Source of the DNA: Drechslera avenae
Lineage: Eukaryota; Ascomycota; Dothideomycetes; Pleosporales; Pleosporaceae
Assembly (NCBI GenBank): GCA_034640345.1
Contig: JAXRVH010000045.1
Location: 62,001-126,000 of the forward strand
Length of the DNA stretch: 64,000 nucleotides
Reading direction: 5' to 3'
Part shown: positions 33,276-46,700 of the stretch, in pieces
Numbering within the stretch: position 1 is the stretch's first letter
Layout: each line of letters opens with the position of its first letter
Translations under genes and position numbers: made by a program
The notes under the pieces: generated by a model
Told to the model about the DNA's origin: nothing
Seen by the model: the letters and a program-made list of their open reading frames with translations, nothing else
The model's database searches: none

Positions 33276-34860
33276 ATGGATTCGCCTCTCGTCGCGCAGC
33301 TTTTCCGCCAGCTGTTCTCACACCGAGCGTCGCAATGTCTTGCCCGCGGAGGTCGTCCGACTCTCGCAGCTGCCCGCATACCACACCAGCAAAGGAGAGG
33401 GAAAGCCACACGATTGGGAGAAGGGGAGACGAAGCGGGAAAGCAGATGGACCCCGAGGAAGCACACATTTCCTCAGGAGAGAATCGAGGAGTTTGAGAGA
33501 TATCCAATGGTTACAGCGGACATGCTGCGGAGTAGGAGGGAAAGACCGCGGAGAGTCAAGATGTTGTTGCGAGATTTTATAGATGGTGCGTGGTCGCTCT
33601 GGGTTATATGATTTGTACTAATAGGTGTGCAGACAGTCTGTATAATCCAAATTACGGCTATTTCTCGAAGCAAGTGGTCATCTTCTCACCCGGCGACCCA
33701 TTCGAATTCAACGCCATGAGCTCAGAGCACGAGTTCTTCCAGCAATTGCGGCACCGCTACACAGCTTTCGAGGACGAACTCGACTATCAAGAGCCCAACG
33801 ACCTGCGTCAGCTCTGGCATACTCCGACCGAACTCTTCTCGCCCTACTATGGTGAAGCGATCGCGCGGTACCTGGTCGAAGACTACAAGTATAACTTTTA
33901 CCCCTATCACGACTTGAACATATACGAAATGGGCGCGGGCAACGGAACCATGATGTTGAATATTCTGGACTTTATAAGAGATGTACACCCAGAGGTGTAC
34001 GAGCGAACAAAGTTCAAGATCATTGAAATCTCCAGCCAGCTGGCCGACCTCCAACAAAAAGGTCTGGGCCACTCCGCATACGCACGAGGCCACTCGGACA
34101 AGGTAGAGATTGTCAATCGCAGCATCTTCGACTGGAACATCTACGTCTCCTCGCCTTGCTACTTTCTCGCGCTCGAAGTCTTTGACAATTTTGCTCATGA
34201 TGCGTTAAAGTACGACTTTGAAACCGGCATGCCATACCAATCCCAAGTTGTTGTTGACCCCCGTGGCGAGCTCTTCGAACATTACTCTCGCAAAATCGAT
34301 CCTCTTGCGACCAAATTCCTCAAACGCAGACACGCTGCGTGTACGACATACCCGCATCCGCTGCAAGGTTCGCGAGTAATGCAGAACTTGACGAGTTTGA
34401 TACCGTTCCGATCAAATATGAGTAAGCCAGAATACATACCGACGAAGCTGATGCAGTTCTTCTATACGCTCTATGAAAAGTTTCCAAATCATAAGTTGGT
34501 CAGTAGTGACTTTCACAAACTCGGCGATTCGGTCGAAGGTATCAATGCACCGGTGGTGCAGACGAGGTACAAGAGGCAGATGATTCCTGTCTCCACCCCT
34601 CTTGTAGGTCCTCGTGTCGAATCTGACTGACAATCACTAACAAAATTCAGGTCCATCAAGGCTACTTTGATATCCTCTTTCCCACCGATTTTGCAGTCAT
34701 GGAACCCATGTATACAGCCATAACAGGCCGCTTTGCACGCACATATCTCCATGAAGACTTCATGGCCGGTCGAGCAGATATTGCGGAAACGACTACAAAG
34801 AACGGAGACAATCCGCTACTAAGCTGGTACAAGAACGCAAGCGTCATGATTACTGTGTAG
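33276..34860 (+). CDS. NDUFAF7: NDUFAF7/MidA protein arginine methyltransferase, complex I assembly (3 exons)
   Basis: Exons 33276-33585, 33633-34603 and 34651-34860 give 496 residues. NDUFAF7 is a matrix S-adenosylmethionine-dependent enzyme that symmetrically dimethylates an arginine of the complex I subunit NDUFS2. The start MDSPLVAQLFRQLF followed by an Arg/Ala-rich stretch is a good mitochondrial presequence; an in-frame ATG at 33162 would add 38 residues. Family motifs: FIDDSLYNPNYGYFSKQ (across splice 1), FSPYYGEAIARYL, the SAM-binding EMGAGNGTMM (Gly204 on), ALEVFDNFAHDAL, and the C-terminal HQGYFDILFPTDF after splice 2. Length is above human (441). It ends 80 bases from convergent CLYBL. 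Confidence 0.9.
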
Positions 34861-34940
34861 TAATATAGAGCATGAAGCCTCACCAGGCAAGGAAAGCATG
34901 TAGGAATATGGACATACAGGCAGCAGCATATGATTCGCAG

Positions 34941-36003
34941 CTACTCGGGCTCCTGGCCTTTCCACCTTTCCCTCACAGCGCTGACGTCCATTTCACACAC
35001 TTGAGCATGTTCCAGCACCGCACGCGCCTTCTTGACAACCGGCGCATCAACCATCTTGCCGTCTAGTGTCCATGCTCCCCGCCCCGCCTGACTAGCCTTC
35101 TCATCCGCAATCACTATCCTCGCCGCCCACTCGAGCTCCTTCTCCCCAGGGCTAAACGCTTTATGGCATACAGCGACCTGGGTAGGGTGTATACACTGCT
35201 TCCCATTAAACCCCAAGCCCTTCCCATTCAAGCACTCTTCCTCCAGCGTCTTGAGCCCCTCCTCACCTTTATAACTCGTACAAACCAGGTCAATAGTCGA
35301 CGGCAACTCGGCCGCCCTTGCAGCTGTCGCAATCGCACTTCTCGCGTACAAAAACTCCATGAGCGAAGGCGTACGCGTCAGACTCATGTCCTTTGCGAAA
35401 TCCTCGGCCGCAAACACCAGCCCAGAAAGGTAGGGCGAGGCCGCACATATGGAGCTGAGATTCTGAATCGCTTTCGCGCTCTCTATAAGCGCTATTATGC
35501 GCACTGGTTCCCTCTTTCCGTTCCCTACTGGACTACTACTTGGGTGCCGCTCCGGACTCAGATGCCGTATCACGTCCGTTACAAAATGCAGATCCGCAGC
35601 GCTCTCGCATTTGGGCAGCATGATGGCGTCTAGGTACTCACCCTTGAGGACCTCAGTCAGGTCGTCTAGGGCAAGACCCGTGTCTACGCTATTTATACGC
35701 ACGCACATTTCTTTTATGCCAGAGGGACGCGGGGTGGAGAGAATGGAGCGCAGGTTCGCGCGTGCCGAGGCTTTCATGTGCGGTGCGACGCTGTCTTCGA
35801 GGTCGTAGGTTACATTGTCGGCGTGCATGGCAAAGGATTTCTCCAGCATCTTTTTGGACGAAGAGGGCACTTGTGTCGAAAAGGTTGATGTTAGTAAACG
35901 AGATTATTGCTGCTGCGCTGTGGACTTGGGGGAGGGATTGGAAGGAGGAGTTTGTCAATTACATACCGTACATGCACGCCCTACGAATAATTGACGCCGC
36001 CAT
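34941..36003 (-). CDS. CLYBL: Citrate lyase beta-like protein (CLYBL/HpcH family), 2 exons
   Basis: Exons 36003-35967 (37 bases) and 35869-34941 give 321 residues. The short first exon, MAASIIRRACMY, joins V-PSSSKKMLEKS to restore the family start RRxxxYVPxxxxKM. HpcH/HpaI-aldolase motifs follow: TYDLEDSVAP (metal-binding Asp/Glu), VRINS, IMLPKCES, ALIESAKAI, GLVFAAEDFAKDM and the end GFNGKQCIHPTQV. Human CLYBL is a mitochondrial citramalyl-CoA lyase that also protects vitamin B12 from itaconyl-CoA; the fungal substrate is inferred. The first residues are basic and could act as a mitochondrial signal. Divergent from TVP23. Confidence 0.9.
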
Positions 36004-36280
36004 GATATATCTAAAAAGCTACACAGAAAAATTCTCGAACAAACAATAGAGGGAATACAAAACTTGCATATCGCAAGATGACCGTTTTACATGCCGCATA
36101 CCTCGGGAGAGGACGCCCTATGACGTGCGGGGAGGGGAGACCGCGGCAGGGCGCAAGCTCCACCACCCCCAAACGCCGATCGCCGACCGACGCGTATTCC
36201 CTGAGAAATGTAGCCACGTGAAGCTCACCCATAGATACATACATTCTCCCAGCTCAACGCCAACCACCAACCAAACGCCA

Positions 36281-37106
36281 ATGGAGCCCGCACAAACAGC
36301 GCCGCCCGCGCCCGCGCCCGGATCGCTAAGCTGGCGCCTGAGCAGCCATCCCATAACACTGCTGACATTTCTCTTTTTCCGCATCTGTACGTGCCTAATT
36401 CCATGAATTCCCTACCCTTTCCTTTCTCTCTCTCTCTCACCCACCCATTTACTCTCCCACCACCCCAGAAGCTAATAATAAAAAAACGACAGCATCGCTA
36501 GTAGTCTACCTCCTCGGCCTCCGCCTCCTAACCTCAAACTTCGTCCTCATCTTCATCATCACAATCCTGCTGCTGGCCATGGACTTTTACTACCTCAAGA
36601 ACATTGCGGGCCGCCGGCTGGTCGGATTGCGGTGGTGGAACGAGGTGGATGCGAATACGGGGGATGGGCGCTGGGTGTTTGAGAGTTTGGACCCGGACAC
36701 GGGGAGGCAGATTAATGCGACGGACAAGCGCTTCTTTTGGCTGGCGCTGTACGCGCAGCCGGTGCTGTGGGTGGTGTTGGCGGTTGTGGCGCTGATTAGT
36801 TTGGAGTTTATTTGGTTGACGCTTGTGGGTATGTATGATGTTTCGTTCATATATGGTGAAGAGAGAGATGGAGGAGAGAGTGGGGGAGGGAGGCGGGTTG
36901 GTGGAAGAGAGACATGTCCCAAAGACGGCAAGGCTAACAGTTGTACAGTCATTGCTCTCGTCCTCACGATTACGAATACGCTCGCGTTTTCCAGGTGCGA
37001 CAAGTTTAGTCAGGCGACAGGCTTTGCTTCAAATGCCATGTACGGCTCAGGTCTTGCAAGTAGTCTGGCTAGCAACATGCTTTCTGGCATCTTCAACCGA
37101 CGGTGA
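36281..37106 (+). CDS. TVP23: Golgi membrane protein Tvp23 (3 exons)
   Basis: Exons 36281-36386, 36493-36828 and 36949-37106 give 199 residues. Tvp23 is a four-span membrane protein of late-Golgi vesicles, interacting with Yip4/Yip5-type proteins. Family landmarks are SSHPITLLTFLFFRI in exon 1, then SSLVVYLLGLRLL, LLLAMDFYYLKNIAGRRLVGLRWWNEV (the diagnostic GRRLVGLRWWN) and, across the second splice, LTLVVIALVLTITNTLAF followed by CDKFSQA. Length matches the family. The second intron is 120 bases and strongly purine-rich, with a G-run cluster at 36882-36897. Confidence 0.95.
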
Positions 37107-37303
37107 TACACGGCCAATGATGCATAGCATTCGAGCTTCTATAATGCTGCCGAAAGCCGAAGGGAGTAGAGCTGTATGGCCAGTTGCACTAGCATACAAG
37201 GTTGTGGCATGCAGAGTCTATCGGACTATTTATTATACCCTGTACTGATCATCTATTCACACTACCCTATCATGTCTACATGGAATTGTAGTACACCACG
37301 TTT

Positions 37304-38928
37304 TCAATAGCCCCTCTTACGGTTCACCTCGTTGATCAATTTGCCCCCACTCCTGTCCCTCTTGATGTTCTCGATCAGCACCTGGAACGCTCGATCAGCA
37401 TAAACGTCTGATGATCCACTGCAGTGTGGCGTGATGAGCACATTCGGTGCTTCCCACAGTGGATCATCCTTTGGTAACGGCTCCGGGTCCGTGACATCGA
37501 GTGCTGCACCACTAATCTGCTCTTGCTCCAAAGCAGTGATGAGGGCCTTTTGGTCAATGATCTGACCACGCGCAATATTGGCAACATAAGTACCCCTGGG
37601 GTTCGACTTGTGCAAAAGCTCAAACTCGTCGGTAGACAGGAGATGAGTCGTTGTCTTGCTGCAGACTGCGTGTTAGTCATGTGTTCAAAGCAGGTAATTG
37701 AAGCTACAATCCGAAGAAAAGGAGAAGAGTCTATTGCTTACGTCAATGGTACAGCAACCACAAGTAAATCAATTTCCTGTTTCAGGAATTCGTGCATATC
37801 TTCTTTATCGGTTCCACTGTACCATGCGCTGGGGATGCTGCCATCTGGGTCTCCGGTACCGGGCACAATGTAACCCCCATCACGCTTGGATTCGGGGGTT
37901 TTGCGGGGCGACGCAGTGTAAGCTATCACGTCCATGGCCATTGCTTTTGCTACGCGAGCGACTGCATGCGCGAATTAGCTTGGAACATTGGCTCATTAGA
38001 GGGGAGGGGCAGGAATGGGTCGATACGGTCATGACTCGACATGACCTGTCCAGCAAGAGAGTTTGACTGAAAGTCCGATCGGAAAAAGAAAAGAAAAGAA
38101 GAGCCATCATGGCTATGCATGTGACAAGATGGAGACGTTTCCGCATCCCCTAAAAAGTTTGCGTGGCCGGGTCTAGAGGAAGTGATCAACATACCTTGCC
38201 GTCCGATACTTCCGTACCCTAAAATCCCGACCTTCTTTCCGACTCGATCGCTAACATTGGAGCCATCTGCCTGGTTCCAGATCTTCTTCTTCTGGTTATC
38301 GTAAAGCTTCGTGTAGCTATGGCTATGTACCAAATCCATCATGATGACCCACTCTGCGATCTGGGGGCCATGGACACCGTTTGCCGAACATAGCGGAATC
38401 TCAGAGTCTGTGTAGACGGGATGACTGCTAACATGGTTTGTGCCTGCAGAAAAGAACTGGATGAGTTTGGTGGATGGGATGGACTTTGGTGACGAAGGAA
38501 GCCAGAAGAGCGTTGCCATGTAATTTGCGCGTCGAAGAATGTCTGGTTGTAGGGTCAGTCTTCTAGTATTCGTACATGTATAACACATGTCAGACAAACA
38601 TGTCAATACAATAAGCTTTTTCCCCCCATATGCTCTGATCGGTGACGCCAATGCAGCCCCGTTGCGCCCCCCAAAGTCGTACAAAAGCAACTACAAACCA
38701 TTTGCGCCGTCATGCTCACTTACCTTCAGGAACATCGAGTGGTTCTGGCTTTCCATTGCTGTACATGGAATGATAGTACTTTACTTCCACGTCGCCAAAA
38801 GCTTCTTTCAGGGCGTTGATGCCCCGTGCTGCTCGCTCTTCAGGCCATGGCAGCGTGCACAACACGAGTTCCTTCTCTTTGGGCGTGCCTCGGGACGGAA
38901 GCTCTGGACCGCCTCCCATCGCAACCAT
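37304..38928 (-). CDS. D-isomer-specific 2-hydroxyacid dehydrogenase (4 exons)
   Basis: Exons 38928-38724, 38542-38195, 37961-37742 and 37658-37304 give 375 residues. It is a cytosolic NAD(P)H-linked oxidoreductase of the glyoxylate/hydroxypyruvate reductase superfamily. Rossmann motif GYGSIG (177-182) is followed by the active-site Arg in NIARGQIID, Glu in DVTDPEPLP and His in ITPHCSG, so all three catalytic residues are present. LIQFFSAGTNH and the insert between beta strands (TPESKRDGGYIVPG to WYSGTDKEDM) are typical of a fungal subgroup without a defined substrate. MVAMGGG at 38928 is the first in-frame ATG. The 347-base intron between exons 1... (181 bases) and exons 2-3 (233 bases) are longer than average, while the last is 83. 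Confidence 0.88.
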
Positions 38929-41900
38929 GCTTACGATGTAACGTTGTGAAGTCAAGTCAATTGGATCGCTAAACGATGCAGAAATCAGGGTACGTAGCAG
39001 CAGTCGCGGCTTGGAAAGAAACGGCTGCGCTTGAATGTGGAGGCGGAGGAGCTTGGTTGCCGGAGAAGCCCGCGTTGCTTGCCAACGATAACGTTGGTGG
39101 GGGAGGGGAATGGAACAAATCGATACGCGTGCGCTGTTGTGGGCGCTCCTCTCCCATTGCTATACGTCATGACGTTGCAAAACATTGGGCCGATCACGCA
39201 ATATCGAGGCCTCGACAAACATCTTCAGGTAAGACATGGCATCGCACGTCCTACACGTAACTCAATAGCGTCCATTTTTTTGGAGATGGATACCGGACGA
39301 GAAGCGATGGTGTTCGCAGGCCATCGCACAAGGCCTGGCGAAACATCAAGTCGCCATACTGCACTAGAGGGGTGGGTGTTGCGAATATACTACCAATCTA
39401 GGAAGGAGTGTAGCATCTCAGATGCAGTCAATGCCTTGGTAAAAGGAAAAGAATCCATCGAGAGCTTAGGGAAACGGCATAGTACTCGGCCGTCTAGGAC
39501 TGCACCGCTTCCAACCACTCACAGCAGGGAGACGTGAGGATAGGGCTCGAAGCTGGTGCATGGGACCATGCGTAAGAACAATTATACCTCATGTGAGGGT
39601 GTTGTTAGCACACGGGAGCGCACTAGGCGTTGCACATGCACCCCATGGATCTGAAACAGACACAGAGTGCCAGCCAATCTAGCTGAACCTGTCAGCATGC
39701 AAAAGAAGCTTGGAAGACAAAGCAGGCAAGCAGTGGAATCGGAGAGATATTTGGTCAGAGTTGCACATTTGATGCTAGCCACAATGGGGACAATCGAGCG
39801 CGCGCACGTCAATGCCGAAGTTTCATGATACGAAGCCCTCATGCCTCTGACACAGACAAGTTGATATGACGCACAAGTGTAGTGCATATATCGCTTGGGA
39901 TGTCTGCCCAACATACCTATGCGACTTACACAATGACAGCCAAACAAGAGCTAACAACAACTCCAGCCGCACAAGGGGGTCCTTTGACAGTACCAAGAGT
40001 TTCGGATTCAGCGCGGCGCGCTGGAGCACGTGAACACGATACGGTCCGTCAATACCATTCATTGTAGAGCCTCCGATCCTCCGTCTCCACCACTCTCTCT
40101 TCTTCTTCTCTCTCAGCCGATGACAAAGTAAGCAGTAAGCCCTAATCGAATCCGATGCTGATTTCGCTTCGAACGTCTTTCACCCCCCGTCCGGCTTCTT
40201 CATCTCGGTTACCTTTGAAACACACTGAGCCGAGCCGGCGAAGGATTCATCCTTAGCGCGTCCAAGCTACTTTTGGCACCCTTGTCCCCTCAGGCCATCT
40301 GCTTTATAGCCTAGATGCCTGTTCCTGCAGCTCGAGCCGAGCACGCGTTCATGCCCTGCACCCAAAGAGCGCATCATTATACCTTTCGCAGCTGTGAGAT
40401 GCCGCCATGGCCCCACACATGGGATGGAGATACTTCTCAATTCATCGCAAGCCTCCGTCCTCCAAGGCAGTCGCGTGTCTTCCCGTCGAACGCTGTTCTG
40501 GAAGACCAGGGCCGCCTTGTTAGGGACGGTAGCTAGGTGCCTTGGAGGATGAATCTCTGCAGATCGTAAAACTCCCCCGTGCGGCGTGAAGTGTGCCTCG
40601 ACTTCTGCAGCTGCAGCTGCTTCCGCGGCCTCTGGGTCTCAAGGCGTGGCAAGGCGCGGGACCGCTGCGCATAAATGGGCCCTGGGCACCTGCTGCTGTT
40701 CTGTTGGGCAACAGGTACGGAGCTCGACGGAGCGCAGCGGAATGCAGAGGAACCGCAAAAAGGCCACCGGAAAGAGGCAGGAAAGACCCAACTGCGCGGA
40801 GCAGCATCGAGTTCCGGCACGGCTCTATGCTGATTCGTCCGTTTGGGGATAAATGCCAGTCGTCTGCATCCGTCACGGAGAGTACTACCGAAACTTTCAG
40901 CACCACAATGTCGCTGACAGGGACCCCAGCACAAGACAAGGAAGATCAGTGCTTCTCTTGCCATTTTTTTCTGGGCCGTTTTCTTTTATTCGGCGACAAA
41001 CTTGCGCATGTCTTCCTTTCTCTGCCAAGATCGACATCTAGAACGCCGTGTTTTTTCACCCGCGTTGCCGGTACGTTGTGGGGTGCAGCCAGTGGATCAG
41101 CGTCGTGAAGGACGGCATTGGGTGCTCAGATGACCATTTGGGGAAGGGGACCCGTGCATGTAAGCGGATAGAAGGAAGTATTATTACAGTTTGTCAATAA
41201 ATCTATTGCAGTCCATGTCTGCTCTACTATATGTGAGGTTTAATAGTTGGACTAAGATTAGATCTGCAGGGCTAGTCCTACATGCAGAGACTGATCGAAT
41301 GTGGAAACTTGGGAATGATGCATTGGTGCACTAGTAGCGCTCGTTTGAGACATAGGAAATATCGTTCCGGAGCAAGGGTCCATGTCGGACAATTCACGGT
41401 AGTTTGAGAGTGTTCGCCTGCGGTATACGACCGCGGGAAAAAAAGCAAAGAGCGAACAGAGATAACAAAGTGGAACTCGGAACTTTTCAGCCCCCATGTC
41501 TGGAGGGTGACGCCGCCTACATGGGGCGGGCGGTGATCATCTCACTAGGTCGTAATGACGTCCATGGAGATCCCACGATGATGAGCAAGTAAACGAAGGC
41601 CAAGGCCTTGGCCGTCGCCCGCACGCCGCGCGTGTCCATGTGCGCCAAAATCCAGGAAGGTGAATCCTTTGGGACTATGAGGATTCCGGAAGCTGAATGC
41701 AGATGATGGAAAAAACCACCGCCGGCGGGGAATGTCATGGCCACCCAAAGGGGCTTTTGACTTCCGTATGGTTCCTTTGGCGAGTATGTCGTGAGGAAGC
41801 GGCATCTAACCTTGTATAGTCACTGCTGACCACGCGGGAAGTGACTGGTGACGGGTAGGCGTAAGCGTGGACAAGGGTAGCATTGCTACTGTCAACACTG

Positions 41901-42060
41901 CGATCGACAGGCTTACGAAATGTGTCGTTGTCCGCGTGTGGTGCTACAAGTGGCGGCTTAATGAGCCGGTCCAAACATGCCTGTAGCCTAGACGATGGGT
42001 TTGACACTTGGATTTGGAAGGTTATTGGAAAAGGAGGAGAACTTTTTGTTGATTTCATTC
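38929..42060. other. Gene-poor region, about 3.1 kb
   Basis: No reading frame here carries a recognisable domain. The longest (39031-39537 and 40593-41108, plus) have shadow-like composition. Near 40070-40140 a CT-rich tract ending in CTCAG and GTAAGCAG resembles leader/splice sequence, so an unrecognised non-coding transcript is possible. Confidence 0.45.
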
Positions 42061-43791
42061 TCAGATCTTTTGGTCGTTATCGGAAGGAGGATGCAATCCC
42101 AAACCACCTCTTGCCATTGAACTTCTAGGATCCCATTCTATGTGCTGTGCCCGGGATTGTGGCCTTGGGGTCGAGAAGCTTTGAGTAGGACTCCTGTATT
42201 CACGCTGTATCTCTTTGTTGAAATGGTCGGGAGTATCCGATCGTGGATTCTCGACAGCGTAACTGGCCAGCCCGGGAGTAAAGTATGCGGTCGGGGGTGA
42301 TTTCTGGTCAAAGTTCTTGAGTTCGAATTGGCGTAGTACATCATCGGTGGGCTTCCTGGCGTCCAACGATACAAACTCGCCGTTTTTGCTAAACTTGCTT
42401 CTGATAAAGTCCCGCCATCCCCCGACCATGCTCCAACGACCGAGTAAGAAGAATACTTGGATTCCAGCAAAGGACAGCATGATGAGGACTGCAATGACTG
42501 TAGATTCGTTGACAGCGAATGCCTGGCCGATTTCGAAACACGGAGCTGGATCCTCGGAATGCTGCATCAAGCATAACACAAACGGGTAGAGTTCCTCGAC
42601 GTTGGCGGTGGCGTGCGTTGTGACGTTGTTTAGCCAGACGAAAACCACGGAGAAGAAGATGACATCGACGAGAATGAAGACGACAACCATTATACCACGC
42701 CACTGGAGATAGAGGACTTTGCGGACACGTCGGTAGACGACTCGTGCGGATCGCTTGCGCAAGCTGGTGGTATAGGATGGAAGGCCGGCGCTGCTCTGGG
42801 TGTCGGTTGCATCGTCACTGAACATGTTTTGGAGATAGACCTTGATACAGTAGACGAAGCTGCGAGTACATGTTAGCGGTGCGATGTGTAAGCCTCGTGT
42901 GGGCACAACTTACGTTGCTATCTGGATGACCATGGCACCGCCAGATATAGCGAGTAACGGACCCCAGAAGTCCTCCATCGAATGCTCAGCGTTCACATGG
43001 CAGACATCGCCAAACCTGAAAGAGACTCCGGTGATGGTGATGGTGAGAGTGAAGAAGGTGGCTGCGATGGACCAACCTAGGCCTTGAGCCCAGTAAAAGA
43101 ACTTTTTTCCTGGCGTGACATCCCAACAGATCTGAAGGTGCATGGAGAGGGCACGGATAAAGATCCAAACACCTATTGACATGCCACCCGAAAGAATGAA
43201 GGCGCCCGAGAAGGCGCATGTCAAGCTCGAATACATGTCGTTGGGGGTGATCTTGTCGTAGCACTGCTCCGGTTGGGCACCGAAGGGTATCACAAAGCCC
43301 AGCTGAGGGATGTTAGCATATGGGTGACGCCAGTGATTGACAGCGACCTTACAGCCATGAAGATTGCGGCGATGATGAGACAGTAGCTGAGATAGTGGCG
43401 GCGTGTCTTCTCTGCCGGTAGGACGGCATATGTGATCAACATGAAGACCAGCAATACAAGACCAACGACGTTGAGGACTTCGGCGGCGCGGTACGCCGTG
43501 TTGAAACCTGGACTCATCATCAGCAAGGCTGGGGACAACAGTGTGCAGGCAATGGGCACTCACTGCTTGGGTATAGGAAATCGGTCATGGGACAAGGCAG
43601 ACAGCATACGAGGCCAGTGCTTCCCACAGGCGCACAGAACCTGCCCTCGACGACTGTTTCCTTAGTGATTGTTCCAAGATGGGGGAGGGTTGGGAGTACG
43701 TACATCCGCCAAAACCAAACTGTGCCGCATCGTAGAAAGGAGGGGGGCAACGCCCTCGGAGATCGGCTGCTGATGTGGTGTTGTCCGCCAT
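42061..43791 (-). CDS. Seven-transmembrane receptor, fungal GprM-like class (5 exons)
   Basis: Exons 43791-43704, 43653-43564, 43507-43353, 43302-42914 and 42859-42061 give 506 residues. The N-terminal outside part is Cys-rich (GRCPPPF, GRFCAP, GLVCCLPCPMTDFLYP). Helices follow in exons 3-5: NVVGLVLLVFMLITYAVL, LSYCLIIAAIFMALGFVIP, SSLTCAFSGAFILSGGMSIG, WSIAATFFTLTITITGVSF, WGPLLAISGGAMVIQIAT, IMVVVFILVDVIFFSVVFVW and VIAVLIMLSFAGIQVFFLLG. WIFIRALSMHLQICWD in loop 2 and the overall order resemble the Aspergillus GprM / Magnaporthe MG00532 class of putative G-protein-coupled receptors. The ligand is unknown. The cytosolic tail of about 110 residues is Ser/Pro/Arg-rich, suited to regulation by phosphorylation. 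Confidence 0.78.
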
Positions 43792-46700
43792 GTTGCAAGT
43801 CCAGAGCTCTTTACGAAGGGATGATCCGACTAGAGTGTATTGACCATGTGTGACATGCAAGTCTGACCAGCAGTATGCTCACTTCCGTCCAAAAAGATGC
43901 GAGGGCCAGATGGTTATAGAGGGTGGGCAGCACAAGCGGCGAGGGACTTGTCCGTGCCTGAGCCAAGTAACGAGGTGGGTTTGCTATAGGGTGTGCTCTT
44001 GTTAGGCAATGCCGCGCAGGTGAAACCAGGCACTGTGATTGTTGTGCTTGACAAGATGTCCGCACGTCAAGCAAACGAAACAATAAAAGGTGGAGTTGTG
44101 ATGTGCCCGTTAGTCTAAACACGGCACGTCTAAAGAGCGTATTAAGGTTTATAGTCGGGTGTAGAGGCACTGGAGGCCAAAGCGAGTGAAGGCAAACGAC
44201 GGGACGTTGTGGTAAGAAGTAGGAAAAAAGCCGGTGCGGCATGAGGGAGAGTGCGCGATGCAGGACGAAGCCCTTGTCTTGGGTGTGGCTCCTGGTTGGG
44301 CCGCCTGAGGGTAAGTACTAAAGTTCAGGTGGAGGCGGCGATCCTGAGAGAGTGAACAGGCCACAGACCCCTGCCGGCCCCAATTGGCCCTAGGCTAGCG
44401 TGGCCCGACCCCGGAAGGCCTTTCACAGTAGCCAAGGCCAGCGACCAGGCATGCGTACACGGCCACCATGTGCACCAGAGCCGGGACTGACGGCCAGCAT
44501 GCGCCGTCGGGTCCAGGCACTGGCTCCAACCAGCCCGAGCTACCCACCCTTCAGCTCTCACCTCTTTTGCGCTCGTGCATCGTGATTCGACGAGTCCAAA
44601 AGGGCATCCCACTCCGACGCGCGCGACCGCTCCCCCCAAGACGCCTCCATGGGCGTCTACACTGACAGAGTGCGGCGTCGTTCCCCAACACCAAGCACCA
44701 GCGAGAGGCCAGCCGGCCACCTTTGCAGCAAATACCCAATCTCGTGTGGGCTGTCGTCGAGGTCCAGTCGTCCAGTCGTCCAGTCCCAGTCCCAGTCCTG
44801 CGCCCTCTCCAGCAACGTCTTGCCATGGCAGACACTTGCCAGACGCTCTGATTGGATTGACCCTGCAGCCACCATGCATATGCATATGCGACAGAGCTGC
44901 TAGATCGAACGTCTGGCAGCAACACATGTGCCCAGCAGTCAACTACATCAGTATGACTGCTGTCGCGTGTGTGCCTGTCGTGCGAACTGCTCCACCATAC
45001 TCGGTCAGGGCCAGAAAAGAATTAGTAACGTCGGGGGATAGCCGTTGAGTTGGGCATTATGGAGTGGGTTGCTATCAGTGGTCGAGCGAGGGGGACGCTT
45101 TTCGTCCCCCATCTCTAGCCGTCGTTGCTCATGTCCAATACCGGCAAGCCCGACTATTGCCTGATCCACAAAGTCATCCGCAAAGGCAAAATTGTGTATC
45201 CCAATCCGCTGTGGGGCCAGATTCACTTCAGCTGGCTCCCCCCAGCTCAGCGTGGACCTACGGGCGTTAGTTCCCGGTAGAAGCGTCAGCAACTCCCAGA
45301 TATGTGCTTGGAATGAGTCAAGGCCATGATGCCCCGGCCTGACAGAGCAAGTCGTCATTTTCTGTCTTTGTGGGAAAAAAAACGTTGTGTTGATGGGGGG
45401 GGGCGATCTGTTCCTGCAACATCCGAAGTTTCGAGCCCCCCTTTTGCCGCCTTAGCGCGGCCATGTGGAGAAGGGCCCCAACAAACGCGTGCCGACGCGT
45501 AGAAGTTCGTTCCTGCCGAGTTTGGTTTTGGCCATGGGCTTGTCTTGACCGGTCTACGTTTGTCGAGTGCCGCGACTGCTGCGCCGCAAGGTCGTCTTGT
45601 GCGGCACAAATTCACGCCTTTGAGTCAAGGCGAGGCTTGGTGGGGCAGCAGCAGCAGCAGCACAGGCACCATCTCTGCAACCTCGTCGTGGCCTGATCAA
45701 ACCAACACCAACAATAACCTTCCGTCTCAAACATGGGTATGTCACTTGCACTCTTGGGCCCAGCAGGCCTATCACCGTCTTGTCGTTTGTGACTCCAAAT
45801 ACCCCACCTACTCGACTTTGCAGACGAACGTGCGCTACGCATCCAGACAGACGCCGTCTCGGTCGCCTGCCGTAGGGCGGAAAAGTGCATGAGTCCGGTA
45901 CCCGTAGCATGTCATATGTCATCGCTCTCACCCCAACCCTACCGGGGATCCCAGAATATGCAGGCCCACGATTGGTGGGCACGCGGAGAGAATCTTACTT
46001 CCGGCTCACGACGAACCAAAGTTTGACACCAACTTGAATCATACCGTCAGCAAGGCCTTGAGGCTACTCACGCCTTTCCGTGGTTGCTAGCTGCACAGAC
46101 GTGGGACGATTCATGATTGGCTGTTTGTTTCGGAGCACAATGGATGTGTTTTCGCTTTCTGTCACTCGCACGCTGACGCTAGCTGATGTATTTCCAGTCC
46201 ATCCAAACCTTTGTCTTTCGCGCGCTGGCCACTAAGCCTTGCACAAACGACCGCCTCGTGTCATGTGCCATCAGTTTGATTACAGACGCCCTCGGCGCCT
46301 GCCACCTTCTACCGTCTCACGTCTCAGCCACCTCAATCCCGTTAACCCAGCTACCGGTATCTCCACATCGGGCCTACCACGAGAGCTTGCGGCAACGCAG
46401 ATCCGCTACTTTCACCTCATAGGCTTCTATAAAAACTGCCCACGAGTAAAGCAAAGTTCGATAGCCAGGCTACTTGTCACATTGCTAAGTCGTCGCGGCA
46501 CTACCGTTTCAATTTGCACACCTCTCATCTACCAACAGCCAATATGAACAAGTGCGACTACTCACATCGACATTGTCAAACTCACAGGATCATCCAGGAG
46601 CCATCTAAGCATTTCGGCCCGGATGGAATCTACTCCGTCTTTCGCTTCCGAGTACTACATAGTACTGGATTCTATAGTAGGAATACTACAGGGTACCGCC

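Noticed and set aside
40080..41108. Possible gene with CT-rich leader and 171-codon frame
   Set aside because: Frames on both strands overlap, no conserved motif and no convincing splice pattern.
44325..44942. Minus-strand 205-codon frame
   Set aside because: Overlaps plus-strand frames of similar length, Trp/Gly/Cys-rich composition typical of chance GC-rich frames, no motif.
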